64,000 nt of DNA from Ailurus styani (GCA_002007465.1 LNAC01000348.1:1151851-1215850); one strand, 5' to 3'. Counted from the first letter of the stretch, positions 46,382-58,554 are shown. Translations and numbers: made by a program. Notes: generated by a model from the sequence alone, not told the origin.

Positions 46382-46839
46382 GTAATTAGACATTTTTTTT
46401 GTTGTTTGAAAAAGCAGTAGTTTTAAAATTACTAAAATGAGAACATTCAATATCTGATTTCTTTTACTGGTCAGTTGATTTTCTAAAGGATTAATAACCT
46501 ATGTAATCATTTGCCCTCCAACTCTTGTGAATGCCCCAGTCATCTCTCCTTTGGCCTATTAGACATCTCCTTTTGTTTTTTTCCCTATACACCTACCTGT
46601 GTGTTCTCTCTGTTAATGAGTAGCATCCTCCCAAGCTAGAAACCTGGTGATCAACTTTGATTTGTTCACCTTTTCTCTCCGGTCCAATCCATTAATCACT
46701 AAAGTCCTATTGATCTAGCTTCTTAAATATTTCTTAGATCTGTCTCTTTTCATCCCCACTTCCACTGCATAAATAGACTATAACAATTTCTTGCCTAAAG
46801 GACTCTAGTAAATGTTCATTTAGTCTCCTTGCCTTTATT

Positions 46840-47037
46840 TTTTTTAAGAATTTATTTAAGAGAAAGAGTGCACAGGGACGCATGCTGGTGGGACGGGTGG
46901 TGGGGGGAGAGAGAGAATCTCAGGCAGACTCTGGTGAGCGTGGAGCCTGACCTGAGGCTTGATCTCACGACCTTGAGATCATGACCTGAGTGGAAGTCAA
47001 GTTGGATGGTTAACTGACTAAGCCACCCAGGTGCCCC
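46840..47037 (-). mobile_element. CanSINE in L2, older subfamily
   Basis: Flanks 'tttagtctccttg' and 'cttagtctcctag'. Confidence 0.88.
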
Positions 47038-47428
47038 TTAGTCTCCTAGTTACCTTCAGTCCAGCCTCCAGACTGCCACCAACCCACCATCTGTCTAAAA
47101 TGTTTTAATGTAATAATTGTTTTCCCCTGCTTTATTGTCAGTTTCCTACAGTAGTATCCATTTGGCCTCTGCCTACCATTTTTCTGTTCTCATCTTTAAA
47201 TATGGCACCCCCTCTGAACCTCTACTCTGCTCGTTTCTTGGCATTTTAAAGTCCTGTCATATAAGATTTCTTGCAGTTCCTGAGTGCTAAAGCCTGTTAT
47301 TTCATGGCTCTCTCAGATTGTTTATGCTTTGTGTTCCCTAAACATTTCCCTGTTTAGAAATCCTATTCTCTATAATGCCTTTCTTGACTTCCTGAGGTAG
47401 CATTTATTTTACCACCAGACCTAGAACC

Positions 47429-47444
47429 TTTTTTTAAGATTTTC

Positions 47445-47495
<51 letters not shown>

Positions 47496-47838
47496 TATCA
47501 TCATTATTAGTATTATTTGCCCCAGGGGTACAGGTCTGTGAATCATCAGGCTTATACCTTTCACAGCATTCACCAAAGCACAAACCCTCCCCAGTGTCCA
47601 TAACCCATCCACCCTATCCCTATCCTCCCGCTCCCCAAGATTTTCTTTATTTGAGAGAGAGCACGTGCGAGCAGAGGGGGAACAGGGTGGGGGAGGGGAA
47701 GCGAGGGGAAAGAATCTTCAGGAGACTCCTTGCTGAGCTCAGAGCCCAATGTTGGGGTCGATCCCATGACTCTGAGATGGTGACCTGAGCCAAAACCAAG
47801 AGTCAGATGCTTAAGCAACTGAGCCACCTGGGAGCTCC
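47429..47838 (-). mobile_element. CanSINE split by an L1 stub
   Basis: The tail (47,429-47,449) and body (47,637-47,838) are separated by the L1 piece. Outer flanks 'cagacctagaacc' and 'caggcctagaact'. Confidence 0.9.
47450..47636 (-). mobile_element. L1 3' UTR stub with expanded (AAT)n tail, inside a CanSINE
   Basis: A (TTA)n run (about 47,446-47,516) is followed by 'gccccaggggtacaggtc' to 'ccagtgtccataacc', the same L1 3' UTR as at 35,547. It is flanked by 'aagattttcttta'-type duplications (47,436-47,449 and 47,637-47,650) that lie within a CanSINE. Confidence 0.85.
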
Positions 47839-48340
47839 CAGGCCTAGAACTTCTAACACAATATCAAAATGATTTTAAAAAATTAGTTATTTGTTTATCT
47901 CTCCCCAGTAGACTGAGAACATTCAGATCATTGGTTATTTATCTTTACATTTTCAGAATTTATACAAGTCCAAGTGTATAAAAGGTACTCAGTAAACATT
48001 TAATAAATTAATGAGGTTTTTCCTCTAGTAGAGATAAAGGAGTGTGAACATCAAACCATTAAAACCCTAAGTCCACATGAGACCTATTGTTTTCAGTATA
48101 GTGTTCTTACCGAGAGTTTCTTTATATTTATTGATCGATGGAAGTGTAAGTTCCAGAGTTAAGTTTCCTTGCCATCGATTAAGTAATTTATTTTTGAGTC
48201 TTAGTGTAATTCTTCTGATGGTCAATAAAAACTAGAAATTCTAGAATTTTTGAATGAATTTTTTTGTAAGTGATCATTATATTATTGGGCAGTGTTATCC
48301 ATATAGTAAGTCAGTACTGATGCATTGCTTGTGTATTTAG

Positions 48341-48491
48341 GGGTTCCTTTTGCGGGACAGAGGATCAGATGTTGAGAGTTTGGACAAACTCATGAAGACC
48401 AAAAATATACCTGAAGCTCACCAAGATGCATTTAAAACTGGTTTTGCAGAGGGTTTTCTGAAAGCTCAAGCCCTAACGCAAAAAACCAATG
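48341..48491 (+). CDS. YME1L1: YME1L1 exon 6, residues 180-230
   Basis: 151 bases: 50 codons (GFLLRDRGSDVESLDKLMK to LKAQALTQKTN) plus the first base of Asp230. Acceptor GTATTTAG, donor GTAAGT. It forms part of the intermembrane/matrix N-domain before the membrane helix and is nearly unchanged from human. Confidence 0.96.
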
Positions 48492-48881
48492 GTAAGTTGA
48501 TTTGACACCATCCATATTTGGGAAGAATATCTAAAAGGAAGTCATAGTTCTACCTTTAAGTGATATTTTCTAACACATATGCACCTTTCATTGGTTATAT
48601 TCCATTATATTTGTAATTTAAGCTGTGTCAAAATGGAAATACCTGTTGACACTCTCCCTTTTCTCAAATGAGAACCAGAGTCAAGGACAGACACATGAGT
48701 GCCTTCATGAGGTTTTTGGTAACTGGGTGCTGAAAGGAAATCATGGCAATTATACCAAAGAATGCCGGGTTCCAAAATTGCATATGATGGAATATGATTA
48801 TCATCAGTAACCTAATGCTTGCTTTTATCAAACTGTCATTTGTCATTGTTGTCATTTAAGGTTTTTTTTTTCCTCCTCCAG

Positions 48882-48965
48882 ATTCTCTTAGACGAACTCG
48901 TCTGATTCTCTTCATTCTGCTGCTGTTTGGCATTTATGGACTCTTAAAAAATCCATTTTTATCTG
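48882..48965 (+). CDS. YME1L1: YME1L1 exon 7, residues 230-258, transmembrane segment
   Basis: 84 bases, with split codons at both ends. After the basic SLRRTR comes the hydrophobic LILFILLLFGIYGLL, the single inner-membrane helix, then KNPFLS. Acceptor TCCTCCAG, donor GTAAAG. Confidence 0.96.
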
Positions 48966-49509
48966 GTAAAGACTCTTTATTTATCTTTTTAAAAAATTTT
49001 TTAAATACTCGACTTTTTTTTTCATAGTCTGCCTTAGACTTAGGAGGAGGAAGCATTTTCTGTTCTAGTGCCTAGGCCTTTCTTTCCTAAGTCAACACTT
49101 CAAGATTGGGTCAATTTGAGATTGTTTTTTGCATTGAAGTAGAAAAATTTTAATCTGTTATGATTACATGCCATCTACATTATGAGGGCTTGTTACATTT
49201 ACATTGCTTTGTGGGTTACAGGAAAAGTTCCTTCAGACACTGTACAAATTTCAAGTTTTATTTTGAAAAAATAATTAATATTTTGTTAAAGTTCCAAGGA
49301 TTATGTTATAGCAAAAATGTTATAGTAGCTTCTGTTAGTGGTTGGTTTTCCAGACTTTTGGAAAGTTATTACCTGTCCAATTATAAAATTTTAAAAACAT
49401 GTAGAATAATTTTATAATAGCAATACAAAGTGAAATAGTTCCCTATTTCAAAGACACACTAATAAATTTATGAAAAATTTATATATAATACATAAATAAA
49501 TAAAAATTT

Positions 49510-49697
49510 GGGGTACCTGGGTGGCTCAGCCAGTTAAGCATCTGCCTTCAGCTCAGGTCATGATCTCAGGGTCCTGGGATCAAGCCCCATGTCGGGCTCC
49601 CTGTTCAGTGGGGAGTCTGCTCTTCCCTCTGCTTCTGCCCTTCCCTGACTTGTGTGCTTTCTCTCTCCCCCTCTCAAATAAATAAAATCTTAAAAAA
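49510..49697 (+). mobile_element. CanSINE
   Basis: Head 'ggggtacctgggtggctcag'; its tail has seeded the microsatellite that follows. Confidence 0.93.
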
Positions 49698-49750
49698 TGT
49701 GTATATGTGTGTGTGTGTGTATATATATATATATAGATAGATAGATATAA
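49697..49750. repeat. (TG)n(TA)n(GATA)n microsatellite at a CanSINE tail
   Basis: 'gtgtgtgtgtgtgtatata' then 'tagatagatagata' grows directly out of the A-rich tail of the CanSINE at 49,510. Confidence 0.85.
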
Positions 49751-50052
49751 ATTTAGTATACAATTAAAAATTGCCTTAAAGTGATTCTCATATTTTCTGT
49801 TTGCCAGTCTAAAATGAAGTAATAATGTCCATTTTAAGTGGTTCCTGTTGCTTTTTCAGCTATTCAGTTTTCACCCCATGTTCTCTATGTTCTTTATGAT
49901 TGACTACCTTGAGAGAAAAAACTGTTAACAATTAAAGAATAACAGTTGGTTTGGATCAGGACTTCATCCCAGAACTTGTATGTAACCTCAGATATTTTAA
50001 ACTTTTTGTGGCATCAAACCTTAGATTAGATTTTAACATCCAGGAATGTTCT

Positions 50053-50240
50053 TTTTTTTTTTTTTTTTAAGATTTTATTTATTAGAGAGAGAGAATGCAA
50101 ACAGAGAGAGCAGCAGGCAGAGGGAGAAGCAGGCTCCCCATTGAGCAGGGTTCCTGATGTGGGGCTCATCCCAGGGACCTTGAGATCATGACCTGAGCTG
50201 AAGGCAGATGCTTAACCAATTGAGCCATTCAGGTGCCCCA
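50053..50240 (-). mobile_element. CanSINE
   Basis: Flanks 'ggaatgttcttttt' and 'agaatattcttttt'. Confidence 0.92.
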
Positions 50241-51004
50241 GAATATTCTTTTTATAGCTAGAGTCACCTTCTTTTGTCTCCTTTATTTTCAAAACAGAAC
50301 CAGTATAGGTACACTGTATAATATTGGGGGGGGGGTAGGATTAGCTCTGGTTATTATTTTATGTTTCTTAATTTCTTAATGTTAAGCAAAATACATATCA
50401 AAATATGAAGTGCATTGCCTTTGGGTAATTAATTTCTTACAAGGTTCAAGTGGTTTGGCTACAAATTTAATTTGCATAATTTACAAAGTCCCTCTGTGTA
50501 GATCCTTAAACAATTTAGTGGGCTAAAACTGCTGGTGTCCATTGTAGAATTACTATATTATACCTGCTCTTCTTCCATCTTGTATATTAACATATTAAGT
50601 GTTTTCAATAAAACTCTATTTTTGCCTACTGATTTTTTTTTTTGCATCTAAATTTCTATCTTAAAGACAATATTTTTGTCTTCTGAGGGAAGTAGAAATT
50701 GCTCTATTTACTCACTTACATCTGTTTAGTAGGGAAGTTTAACCAAAGGGGAAAGGTTTTAAGAAAGCTTTGTAATAGTTCCCTCTGGTTGATCTTAAGC
50801 ATTTTACTGTCTTTCCAAGCTTTCACTGTCTTTCTTAATGATGTCATTACTGATAACATATTATTTGAGGGCAAGTAATAACAGTTGCTAGAGGAGGAGG
50901 CTGCATGAAAAGTGAAATACTCTCTTTTAAGGTTTACCCTTTAAAAAAAAAAATGCTAGTGCCAGTTTTTATGCTGGGTGTAAGGCAATCTACCATGGTG
51001 TGCA

Positions 51005-51175
51005 TCCCTAACCAGATGTATCAGGATAATTTAGGGTGATTGTTAAAAATGCAAACTCTCCTGGGCCTTTTCCTCAATCTGCAAACCAGAAGTTCTGGGC
51101 CATGGCCTGGGACCTTTCATTAATACATTTCTCAAGTGATTTTTATGCAGAGTTGGCTTTGAGAAAGATTGGTTT
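51005..51175 (+). repeat. MER5A-like hAT relic
   Basis: 'gtgattgttaaaaatgcaaa', 'cagaagttctgggccatgg' and 'gctttgagaaagattggttt' match the MER5A type. Confidence 0.6.
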
Positions 51176-51286
51176 AAATTTCTCTTGTTAGATATTATAG
51201 ATTATCTAATATTCCCAGATAATAATATTATAGGAGAAGAGGGAATAATTTTCATTTTAAATAGAAGGTATAAAGATGTCATTTTA

Positions 51287-51484
51287 GGGGCACCTGGGTG
51301 GCTCAGTCGTTAAGCGTCTGCCTTCAGCTCAGGTCATGATCCCAGGGTTCGAGCCCCGCATCAGGCTCCCTGCTCGGCTGAAAGCCTGCTTCTCCTCTCC
51401 TACTCCCCCTGGTTGTGTGTTCTCTCTCTCACTGTGTCTCTCTCTTAAGTAAATAAATAAAATCTTTAAAAAAATAAAATAAAA
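51287..51484 (+). mobile_element. CanSINE
   Basis: 'gatgtcatttta' and 'aatgtcatttta' flank it; about 200 bases before exon 8. Confidence 0.93.
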
Positions 51485-51682
51485 ATGTCATTTTAATGTG
51501 AGTCATTTATTCCTTGAACATGGTCTAGAAATCTGGAAGATGTAATTTCTATACTTCACTATGAATAAATGTATGTAAACTTAAATACAATTTTTCTGTA
51601 CTTTCTTACATCTGAATAATAAGGTCATTGGAATTTTATAAATCTATCAAATATATAAACAGTCCTTTTTTTTTCTCTTTAG

Positions 51683-51765
51683 TCCGCTTCCGGACAACAA
51701 CGGGGCTTGACTCTGCAGTAGATCCTGTCCAGATGAAAAATGTCACCTTTGAACATGTTAAAGGA
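51683..51765 (+). CDS. YME1L1: YME1L1 exon 8, residues 258-285
   Basis: 83 bases completing Val258 and adding 27 codons, phase 0 at GGA/GTAAGT. RFRTTTGLDSAVDP is the linker after the membrane helix; VTFEHVKG opens the AAA domain (FtsH-type V-x-F-x-D/H-V-x-G). Confidence 0.96.
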
Positions 51766-52199
51766 GTAAGTTAAAAAGTTTACCCTACGCTCTTCAAATA
51801 TTATCTAATTAATGTAAGGCCAATATTAGATTTTAAAGGTATAAAATGGAAAATACATATATTGGTCTCTACCTCCAGTTCCAGGTGCTAAAACTCTTGT
51901 AGTACACTAAATGACAAGAGTACTAGATGCAACTCCGGTTCTACAGTTTGGTCTTTGATCCTGATGTCTGACAGAGGGCTTCTGAATCCCCAGGAATTTC
52001 CTGGGTGATAGCACTGTCTTTTGTACTGAGGCCCTCTGGTGGGCTCCTGGATGGAGGCTGGACACTAGAAGAAACGAAGCCATGATTAGAACCTTGTTAC
52101 TTTGAGCTTCACTGCATATTCTCCAGCCCTCTTTAAGTATTGGGATAGAAGAAATAAATCTCTGCTGTCATGGATTTTTAATTCTAACAGAAGCTAGAC

Positions 52200-52600
52200 A
52201 GTGATATTACATATAAGGAAATAATAGAGTATCTTCAAAAGTGAAGTACTATGGGAATAATATGGAGCAGCATAAAGAAGATTGGGAGTTTTGAGAGAAA
52301 GATCATAATTTTAAATGGGGATATTCAGTGTATGATTGAGAAGGTGAAATTTGAATGAAGATATGAAGATGGTGGAGTAAACCATGCATGTATGTATCTT
52401 TTTTTTTAAGATTTTATTTTTAAGTAATCTCTACACCCAGTGTGGGGCTCTAACTTAAAACCCTGAGATCAAGAATCACGTGCTCTACTGACTGAGCCAG
52501 CCAGGTGTGCCTAAACCATGCACGTATTTGAGCAAGGAACACTTCTAGCCAGAGGAAGAGAGAGAGCAACGATCCTGAGAATTAATGTGCCTGATTTATT
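52200..52600 (-). mobile_element. L2 LINE fragment with a short CanSINE inside
   Basis: 'gaaggtgaaatttgaatgaa' and 'aggaacacttctagccagag' match the reversed L2; the CanSINE at 52,399 divides them. Confidence 0.5.
52399..52512 (-). mobile_element. Short CanSINE in L2
   Basis: Flanks 'taaaccatgcatgtat' and 'taaaccatgcacgtat'. Confidence 0.87.
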
Positions 52601-52869
52601 TGCTGACCAATAAAAAGGCTACTTTAATATGGGGTAGAATGAGAGCTCTTCCTCTTTCCACACTCTGTTCCCTATCTATGCCTAAATATTTTTCACAATC
52701 TTGACTGTTAGGGAATAAAGTATCACGAGTCACTGTGATAGTTCTATACCACATAGTCCTTCCCTTCCCTTCGCAATTTAAACAGCTGTGAACCCTGTTG
52801 GAATTGCGAAAAGAGAATAAATGAGGAAGAGGTTGGTGCAGTGAGTATTTGAAAACTTGACTCATTAGT

Positions 52870-53650
52870 GCATGGGGCCCTTCCCATTTTGTTTAAGGTG
52901 TGCAGTCAGCCTGCTCTACGTTGAACCTGTGCTGAGATTATGGTCAGCAAGGCATTCTTTCTTTCTCCCTGCAGTGTATATACTTCATTATTCAATATAC
53001 TACACTTCTTTTGGAATGAGTCCAATTCTGATTACGAAGCTAAAGAAGACATGCTGATGATACTAGAAATGGGGACATCACAAAGTTTGTAGATTGTCAC
53101 AAAGTTTTCTGTGCTAATCTAAACAAATATTAGGATTACTCTTATATTTTATATTGCTATCATTGCTAAAAAATCTAAATTTATATCGACCAAAGTAATT
53201 TATAACAGTTACCAAAATAGGTGTGCCAGTAGGTGGTACCTGTGATGAGTTTTACTGACTCCTAAAGAGCTAGTATAGGAATGTCATTTCCCTGCCTAGA
53301 ATTCTTGGTTATGTAGGAATAATTTTATATATAGCTGCCATAAACATACTAATAAGGGCGTTTAAAGCTTCATTCATTGCCTTGATCCCTAAACTCTATT
53401 CTCCTATATAGATTTTATATACCTCATTTGGGAATTTTCTTGACACAAAGTTTGGGCAGAGAAAATGTAGTGTGAGTAGTAAGTGTCATCTAATCTGTTT
53501 TCCTTTTTCCTACAATTTAAAGTTATTTATTACCTTGACCAAATGTTTTTTGGCCTTCTTTTAGTATATAGATATCTTTGAATATTTAAAAAAACTTATT
53601 TTAATAAATAAGGGGCCAGATCTCTTTATATATATATATTTTTGGGGGGT
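52870..53650. other. YME1L1 intron 8, unassigned stretch
   Basis: About 780 bases of unique-looking AT-rich intron with no exon signal. Confidence 0.55.
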
Positions 53651-53657
53651 GGGGACT

Positions 53658-53829
53658 TTTTTTTTTTAAGATTGTATTTATTTGAGAGGGAGTGGCAGAC
53701 TAAGAGGAAGGAGCAGGCTCCCCACCAAGCAGGGAGCCCGATGTGGGGCTTGCTTGATCCCGGGACCCTGAGATCATGACCTGAGCCGAAGGTAGCTGCT
53801 TAACCGACTGAGCCACCCAGTTGCCCCCC
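53658..53829 (-). mobile_element. CanSINE
   Basis: Short GA body; 'cttgcttgatcccgggacc' has a 4-base duplication. Confidence 0.9.
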
Positions 53830-53837
53830 AAAATTCT

Positions 53838-54045
53838 TTTTTTTTTTTTTTTAAGATTTTATTTATTTATTTGACACAGAACGAGAGATTACAAGTAGGC
53901 AGAGAGGCAGGCAGAGAGACAGGGAGAGGAGGAAGCAGGCTCCCTGCTGAGCAGAGAGCCCGATGCGGGCCTCGATCCCAGGACGCTGAGATCATGACCT
54001 GAGCCGAAAGCAGAGGCTTTAACCCACTGAGCCACCCAGGCGCCC
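53838..54045 (-). mobile_element. CanSINE
   Basis: Young subtype inserted at 'ccccaaaattctttt', which recurs after the next partial copy. Confidence 0.94.
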
Positions 54046-54116
54046 TCTTTTTAATTTTCTTTNCATGACCTGAGCCGAAAGCAGAGGCTTTAACCCACTG
54101 AGCCACCCAGGCGCCC
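54046..54116 (-). mobile_element. CanSINE remnant broken by an N
   Basis: A T-rich start, one N at 54,063, then only the last 52 bases of a SINE, identical to 53,993-54,044. The body is missing, most likely an assembly gap. Confidence 0.8.
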
Positions 54117-54369
54117 CCCCCAAATTCTTTATAAACATCAATTTTATTGAAAATTAGCATTCACACAAAACTTAGCACAATTCACACAAAGGTTTTGTGA
54201 ATTATCATTCACAAAAACACAGCATAAATCACAAATCTGTACCTTAATGTTTTCACACAGTGAACTCAGTATATTATTAGCACCCAACTCAAGAAATGAA
54301 AATATTACCAGAAACTTTCTAGTGTCCCTTTCTTCCCCCTGGAAGCATAATTGTTCTGTTTTATAACAG

Positions 54370-54650
54370 AACAATTTGGCCTGCTTTTGAATTTTACATA
54401 AATATAATACATGGTAGTGTATATGGCTTCTTTCATTCAACATGTTTGTGAGATCCATCCATGTTTTTACATGAAGTTGTACTTCATTCCTCGCCATTAC
54501 ATAGTATTCTATGAATGTTACAACGTTGTGTATTCTACATTAGGTAGACATTGGATTGTTTCTGTTTTTGGCCTAAAGAGTACTATTGTGAATCATTTTT
54601 ATGTTTCTTGGTGAACATATGTATGCATTTCTCCTTAGGGGTGGACAGAG
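54370..54650 (-). mobile_element. Old L1 3' fragment
   Basis: 'gagatccatccatgtttt', 'tacatagtattctatgaatg' and 'gtagacattggattgtttct' match reversed L1 near the 3' end. Confidence 0.65.
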
Positions 54651-55316
54651 CTTTACTTAGAACTGTCAACTTTACAATCACTTTATTATTTTAATAATTT
54701 AAAGAGTAACTTTTAAAGACCGTTCTAAGCCTAATTAAAAAAAAAAACAAACCTCTTTAACAATTGTATACTTCCTAGAAATAGTCCTAGAAAATGATCT
54801 AGGAATCTAAGAGAGTCATGAGTTTAGTTCTAGATTTTCATAATGCCCTTGAGCCCAGAGATGTTTCATGTTTTAGTATACTTCTTGTCAGGTTGTTTCT
54901 TTTTAACCCTGACCAATGTACTTGAGTTCTTTTTTTCCCACTCAGAACTATTTAAAGTTATTTGATGTAGGGTTGCAGATTGGTTGCAAGTACATTATTA
55001 GGCCAGTGTAATTTAAAATAAATTCTTAAAAGTACACACATAAATGCACTTTTAATTTAAATTGATATCTAACATTTTTAATGATGTCTTTTTTTTTTTC
55101 CTTGAAAAATTGAAGTCTAGAACACTAGGTCTATATGCTGTGGTACAGCCAAGTCATGGTGGTTTGTACTAAGGGTCTTTGCTTTCCAGTTCAGCATACT
55201 GCCACCACTATTATTTTATATCTCGTCTTCTGCACTCATCTTTGATACCATTTTGGCTGTAGGTACTTGTATTTGTTACTTCTGGTTGTATGCTAACTAA
55301 TTTCTGATAGGCAGCT

Positions 55317-55516
55317 TTTTTTTTTTTTTTAAGATTTTTAGTTATTTGAGAGAAAGTGAATGAGAGAGAGCACAAGCCAGGGGAGGGGCAGAGGGAGAGG
55401 GAGGCGCAGACTCCCCAGTGAACAGGGAGCTGGATGTGGGACTCAGTCCCAGGACCCTGAGATCATGACCTGAGTCAAAGGCAGATACTTAACCGACTGA
55501 GCCATCCGGGTGGCCC
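55317..55516 (-). mobile_element. CanSINE
   Basis: 'tgataggcagctttt' before and 'tgataggcagctttc' after. Confidence 0.94.
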
Positions 55517-55661
55517 TGATAGGCAGCTTTCTTAATCTTTTATCAGAATTTTTAAAGTTGAGCTAATACTCTGCATGCCATCTTTGTTGACCAGATTGGG
55601 CATTATTCTTGTGAGGGATCTTAATTCTACATGATTTTTGTATTTGGGGGATTAAATCTTT

Positions 55662-55850
55662 TTTTTTTTTCAGATTTTATTTGACAGAGAGAGACACAGC
55701 GAGAGAGGGAACACAAGCAGGGGGTGTGGGAGAGGGAGAAGTAGGCTCCCCTCTGAGCAGGGAGCCCAATGTATGGCTTGATCCCAGGATACTGGGGTTA
55801 TGACCTTAGCTGAAGGCAGACACTTAACAACTGAGCCATCCAGGCACCCC
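55662..55850 (-). mobile_element. CanSINE
   Basis: Flanks 'gattaaatctttt' and 'gaattaaatcgttt'. Confidence 0.93.
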
Positions 55851-56431
55851 AGAATTAAATCGTTTAAACTTTTTTTTTGCCACAACTATTTTACAAAGCA
55901 GTTATCAGTACACTATAGCTTAATTTTAGTCTCCATCCTTTGGCATTTTTAAGGAACTAAGTCATTTATGATCTAGTGGTAATTCCTTATAATGCAAATA
56001 ATCTAATAGTTAATCACAAATTAATGTTAAAACTTAAACACAGACTCCCTTTTCATTGATATATAGTAAGCCCACATAATTTGCCCTGAAGTTTATAAAC
56101 CAGGTTAGAAGTTCTGGATTTGAAATTTGGTGGGTGAGTCTTTTTGTTTATACCAAATGCCACTGACACATGTGACTGGAATTGTGAATATAATTCCTTA
56201 TTAACTGGGGGAAGCACTATTTCTCAAAAATGTAAGAAGTTAAGAATGTTTTTTGTTGAGATATGTAAGGAGGCCATGTAATTGGCAAAAGAGTTGGGTG
56301 AAAACCCTTTTGTGTGTGCATTTATAAGGGAACCTTCAAGTTAATTTCCAGTTAAATTTACTATTTTCAAAGAGGAGGCCTTGATAATCCAATCATTATT
56401 TATTATTGTTTGATAAATTGTGTCACTTTAG

Positions 56432-56522
56432 GTGGAGGAAGCTAAACAGGAATTACAGGAGGTTGTTGAATTCTTGAAAAATCCACAAAAATTTACTGTG
56501 CTTGGAGGTAAACTTCCAAAAG
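56432..56522 (+). CDS. YME1L1: YME1L1 exon 9, residues 286-316
   Basis: 91 bases: [18 protein letters not shown], then LGGKLPK and the first base of Gly316. This is the conserved helix pair before Walker A in FtsH-family proteases. Acceptor CACTTTAG, donor GTAAGG. Confidence 0.96.
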
Positions 56523-57100
56523 GTAAGGTACCTTCCCTTTACCATGACTTGACATAAAAAAAATACTATAATCCATTGCTAATTTAATTTTTACCAGATT
56601 TAAAAGCTTAAAGTTTAGTTCTTAATGGCTATTTTACAAGTAGGTCTTCATTCTGAAGATACCATTGTATAACCTTTTTTGAGAGGAAGGGGATTTTGAG
56701 TTTTATTACAATTTCAGACTTAAAGTTGTGAGGATAGTGGAGAGAACTCTATACTCTTAACCACACTCAATAGTTTTTTAGCACTTTGTCCCATTTGCTC
56801 ACTTTCTTTACATAAGTGTATTTTTAAACTGTTTAAGAGTAAATTATAGATACCATTCTCCTTTAACCCCAAATACCTCGTTATATATTTCCTAAAGAAT
56901 AAGAATATTCTATTACATAACTCCAGTGTAGTTATTAAAATCAGGAAATTTAACATGATTCCAGAACTACTACAAAATTTAGTTATTTTCAAATTTCTGC
57001 ATTTCTCTTAAGAATATCTTTTGTGAGGTCCTCCCATCCCCCACTCCACCCTCAGGTTTAGGACTCGATCTAGGTTTACACATTTAGATTTTTCTTTAAT

Positions 57101-57250
57101 CTTGTTTTTTTAATTAATTTATTTTAGAGAAAGAGAGAGAAGGGGAACAGGCGGCGGGGAGGGGCAGAGGGAGAGAGAATTCTTAAGCATACAGATTATG
57201 ACCTGAACCAGAATCAAGAGTTGCTGCCTAACTGAGCCATCCAGGCACTA
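57101..57250 (-). mobile_element. CanSINE, decayed
   Basis: Lost most of its middle; 'tagatttttctttaat' repeated on both sides. Confidence 0.85.
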
Positions 57251-57284
57251 CTAGATTTTTCTTTAATTAGAAAACGTTCCTAGC

Positions 57285-57486
57285 CTATTTATTTATTTAT
57301 TTGAGAGAGAGAGGCTGAGCACACATGCAAGTGCAGGAGTTGGTCAGGGGGAGGGCAGAGGGAGAGAGAATCTAAAGCAGACTCTGCACTGAGTGCGGAG
57401 CCCCACACGGGGCTCCAGTCTCACAACTCTTACCGTGAGGTGAGCCGAAGTCAGATGTTTAACTGACTGGGTTACTCAGGCTCCCC
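57285..57486 (-). mobile_element. CanSINE, older subfamily
   Basis: Body 'gagagagaggctgagcacac' and head 'gactgggttactcaggctcc' show high divergence. Confidence 0.87.
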
Positions 57487-57699
57487 TCCTCACCCTTTTA
57501 TTATGGGAGTGGGTATGGATCTTTTATGACCTTAAAAATTGTGCAGAATACACACTAATTTGTGGAATGTTCTTGTTTGTCTTTGATGTTTTCTCACAGT
57601 TAATATGATTTTTAATGACTGTTGTGATTTATAATAAATATATATTTAGTCTTAGTCCCATTTCTTGTAGTTTTATAGTGATAACAGCAATAGATTTGT

Positions 57700-58480
57700 C
57701 TTCTGTTAATGAGTCGACTTACAGAACACACCTAAGGTTAGGAGCTGGTTGCCAGGAGAATCAGCTGTATGATTAGAAGGCTGGAACTTCCATTCTCACC
57801 CTCCTGACTACCCTGGGAGGGGAGAGTGGCTGGAGGCTGAGTCAGTCATTCCTATGTAGTGAGGCCTCCATTAAAACCCAAAAGGATAGGATTTAGAGAG
57901 CTTCTAGGTTGGTGAACATGTGAGGATGTGGAAAGAGTGGCATATCTAGAGAGGACATAGAAGCTCAGAAATCTTTTTCCCTTTCCTTGCCCTAAACATC
58001 TCTTCCATCTAACTGACTGTCCCTGATTGTATCCTTCTATAATAAACCAGTATCTAGTAAATAGAATGTTTCTCTGAGTTCTTTGAGCTATATTAGCAAA
58101 TTAATTAAGTCCAAAGAAGGGTCATTGCAACCTCCTGTCTATAGCCTGTCAGTTTGAAGCACTGGTAACAACCTGGTCTTGCAGATGAGATGGGAAGGGG
58201 TGGAGGGTAGAGGCGGTCTTTTAGGACCAAGTCCTTAACTTACGGTATTTGATGGTATCTCCAGGTAGGTAGTATCTGAATTGATTTGAATATTAGGACG
58301 CCCAACTGGTGTTGGAGAATTGTTTGTTGGTATGAGGGAAAACCATATGCTGGAATTGGGTACAAGACTGTAATGACTTTGTGGTGTCCTTGTACTATAT
58401 GATTGTACTATACTGTAATCATTTATATTAAACTTTCATGGTTTCCAGTGTTTTGCTCTTAATATTATCAGTGTGAGGGC
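57700..58480 (+). repeat. Old LTR-like remnant
   Basis: 'aataaaccagtatctagtaa', 'tctctgagttctttgagcta', 'caacctggtcttgcagatga' and 'ttaggacgcccaactggtgt' follow an old solitary-LTR type. It has an AATAAA in place, no coding regions, and the family name is uncertain. Confidence 0.45.
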
Positions 58481-58554
58481 TGGGCAAAATGTATGAAAGG
58501 CAAAGAGAGAAACATGCTTCCAGTTATCAAATGAATAAGTCAGAGGAGAGTAAA

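Larger units (their letters stand above)
46500..48020 (+). mobile_element. L2 LINE 3' portion, split by two younger insertions
   Basis: The direct L2 3' end reads through 'ctccagactgccaccaacc', 'cctttcttgacttcctgagg' and the terminal 'ggtactcagtaaacatttaa'. It is interrupted at 46,840-47,037 and 47,429-47,838. Confidence 0.65.
48966..51286. other. YME1L1 intron 7, unassigned stretches
   Basis: Apart from two CanSINEs, a microsatellite and a MER5A-like piece, the intron is AT-rich sequence in which I recognise nothing. The 85-codon frame near 49,160 lacks any known motif. Confidence 0.6.
56700..57600 (-). mobile_element. Old L1 (L1ME-like) 3' fragment with two CanSINEs
   Basis: 'tagcactttgtcccattt', 'aataagaatattctattac' and 'aggtttacacatttagattt' are in L1ME order. 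CanSINEs at 57,101 and 57,285 interrupt it. Confidence 0.6.

Noticed and set aside
48625..48810. 61-codon frame between YME1L1 exons 6 and 7
   Set aside because: No good splice signals at its edges and no counterpart in the known transcript.
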